From Rhodospirillaceae bacterium (GTDB lineage: Bacteria; Pseudomonadota; Alphaproteobacteria; UBA8366), in NCBI GenBank assembly GCA_002718015.1, contig PBCW01000053.1:22618-27815 (forward strand): a stretch of 5,198 nucleotides of DNA. Reading direction: 5' to 3'. The notes beneath the pieces are model-generated. The model made no database searches. It was not told the origin of the DNA and saw only the letters and a list, made by a program, of their open reading frames with translations. The position numbers were made by a program, and so were the translations under genes. Of the stretch, positions 4,931 through 5,198 are shown one piece after another (positions within the stretch are counted from its first letter, which is position 1; each line of letters opens with the position of its first letter).

Positions 4931-5198
4931 TTATGCAATACCTTGTTGACTGAAGGCGCGTGCGCTTTCTTCTCTAATTTCTTCGAGACAATGTTGACGA
5001 AGTTTCAGAAATGTCTGACTATTTAAAGTCGCGATGCCGCGTGGTCGATTGAGGTCAACTGAAAAGCTACTTTTAATTCGGCCTGGGCCGGCAGTCATAA
5101 TAAAAACTCTGTCTGCAAGAAAAATGGCCTCTTCGACGTCGTGTGTAACAAACACAATGGTAGTTTTCAATCGGGTCCAGATGCTTAGGAGATGCTCT
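4931..5198 (-). CDS. ABC transporter ATP-binding protein, NitT/TauT (nitrate/sulfonate/bicarbonate) type, C-terminal part
   Basis: The frame is open to the right edge, so only the last 89 or so residues of an ATPase of about 250 are present. The TTG at 5170 is an internal Leu codon, not a start: the codons before it continue the family sequence (HLLSIWTRLKTTIVFVTHD). VTHD contains the H-loop histidine that senses the ATP gamma-phosphate. DVEEAIFLADRVFIMTAGPGRI is the typical D-loop-distal and C-terminal part of SsuB/TauB/NrtD-like ATPases, as are the VDLNRPRG and LEEIREESARAF segments. The protein would drive import through a membrane permease fed by a periplasmic binding protein; both must lie outside the window if present. 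Substrates in this family include nitrate, taurine, alkanesulfonates, cyanate and pyrimidine-like compounds. Linkage to nitrile hydratase hints at a nitrogenous organic substrate, but the ATPase alone cannot show it. Confidence 0.88.
   Translation of the reverse strand, partial: EHLLSIWTRLKTTIVFVTHDVEEAIFLADRVFIMTAGPGRIKSSFSVDLNRPRGIATLNSQTFLKLRQHCLEEIREESARAFSQQGIA

Noticed and set aside
4893..4937. Short inverted repeats (GAAAAC/GTTTTC and TGCA/TGCA) between the ABC ATPase and nitrile hydratase alpha as a terminator or operator
   Set aside because: The stems are 4 to 6 bp, AT-rich and poorly placed for an intrinsic terminator. No good -35/-10 pair was found on the minus strand, so cotranscription is the simpler reading.
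4724..5026. 100-residue open frame on the plus strand
   Set aside because: It runs antisense across the start of nitrile hydratase alpha and the end of the ABC ATPase, both of which are well supported by family motifs.

Overview
The window is a bacterial chromosome segment of roughly 40% GC. I judge it Gram-negative and proteobacterial, and probably an AT-leaning alphaproteobacterium. The reasons are a RodA of proteobacterial type, a secreted FecR-domain protein whose cyclophilin half resembles alphaproteobacterial ones, a cobalt-type nitrile hydratase cluster, and a NitT/TauT-type ABC ATPase. The assignment below phylum level is an inference from protein resemblance only. No tRNA, rRNA, CRISPR array or insertion sequence was found.

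Layout. Positions 1-615 (+) hold the C-terminal half of rodA, the peptidoglycan glycosyltransferase of the cell-elongation machinery; its 5' part lies outside the window. A 173-base spacer follows, with a plausible sigma70-like promoter and two overlapping GC-rich hairpins. Positions 789-2093 (+) encode an exported protein that joins a FecR domain to a cyclophilin-type prolyl isomerase domain through an AT-rich linker. The cyclophilin half lacks the usual catalytic arginine. Positions 2280-3068 (+) encode a seven-helix membrane protein of the CREST hydrolase superfamily (alkaline ceramidase-like) with all five expected metal-site and catalytic residues. Its stop codon is built into a perfect Shine-Dalgarno sequence that precedes a possible 24-residue, Gly-rich, basic microprotein (3078-3152). 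The rest of the convergent spacer holds AT-rich inverted repeats.

From 3288 to the right edge everything is on the minus strand. In transcription order it reads: the end of an ABC transporter ATPase (partial, 5198-4931), nitrile hydratase alpha (4880-4254), nitrile hydratase beta (4257-3592, overlapping alpha by 4 bases as ATGA), and a small accessory protein (3584-3288) homologous to the beta N-terminal domain. The spacings (50 bases, -4 and +7) suggest one operon. The alpha subunit carries the claw motif CTLCSC, whose Thr marks cobalt-type enzymes. The enzyme would hydrate nitriles to amides in the cytoplasm, with the accessory protein helping insert cobalt. The linked transporter may import a related nitrogenous substrate, but its specificity cannot be read here. 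No amidase is visible in the window.

The points most worth a second look are the FecR-cyclophilin fusion with its altered active site, the microprotein candidate after the ceramidase-like gene, the alternative hairpins in front of the fusion gene, and the pairing of the transporter with nitrile hydratase.
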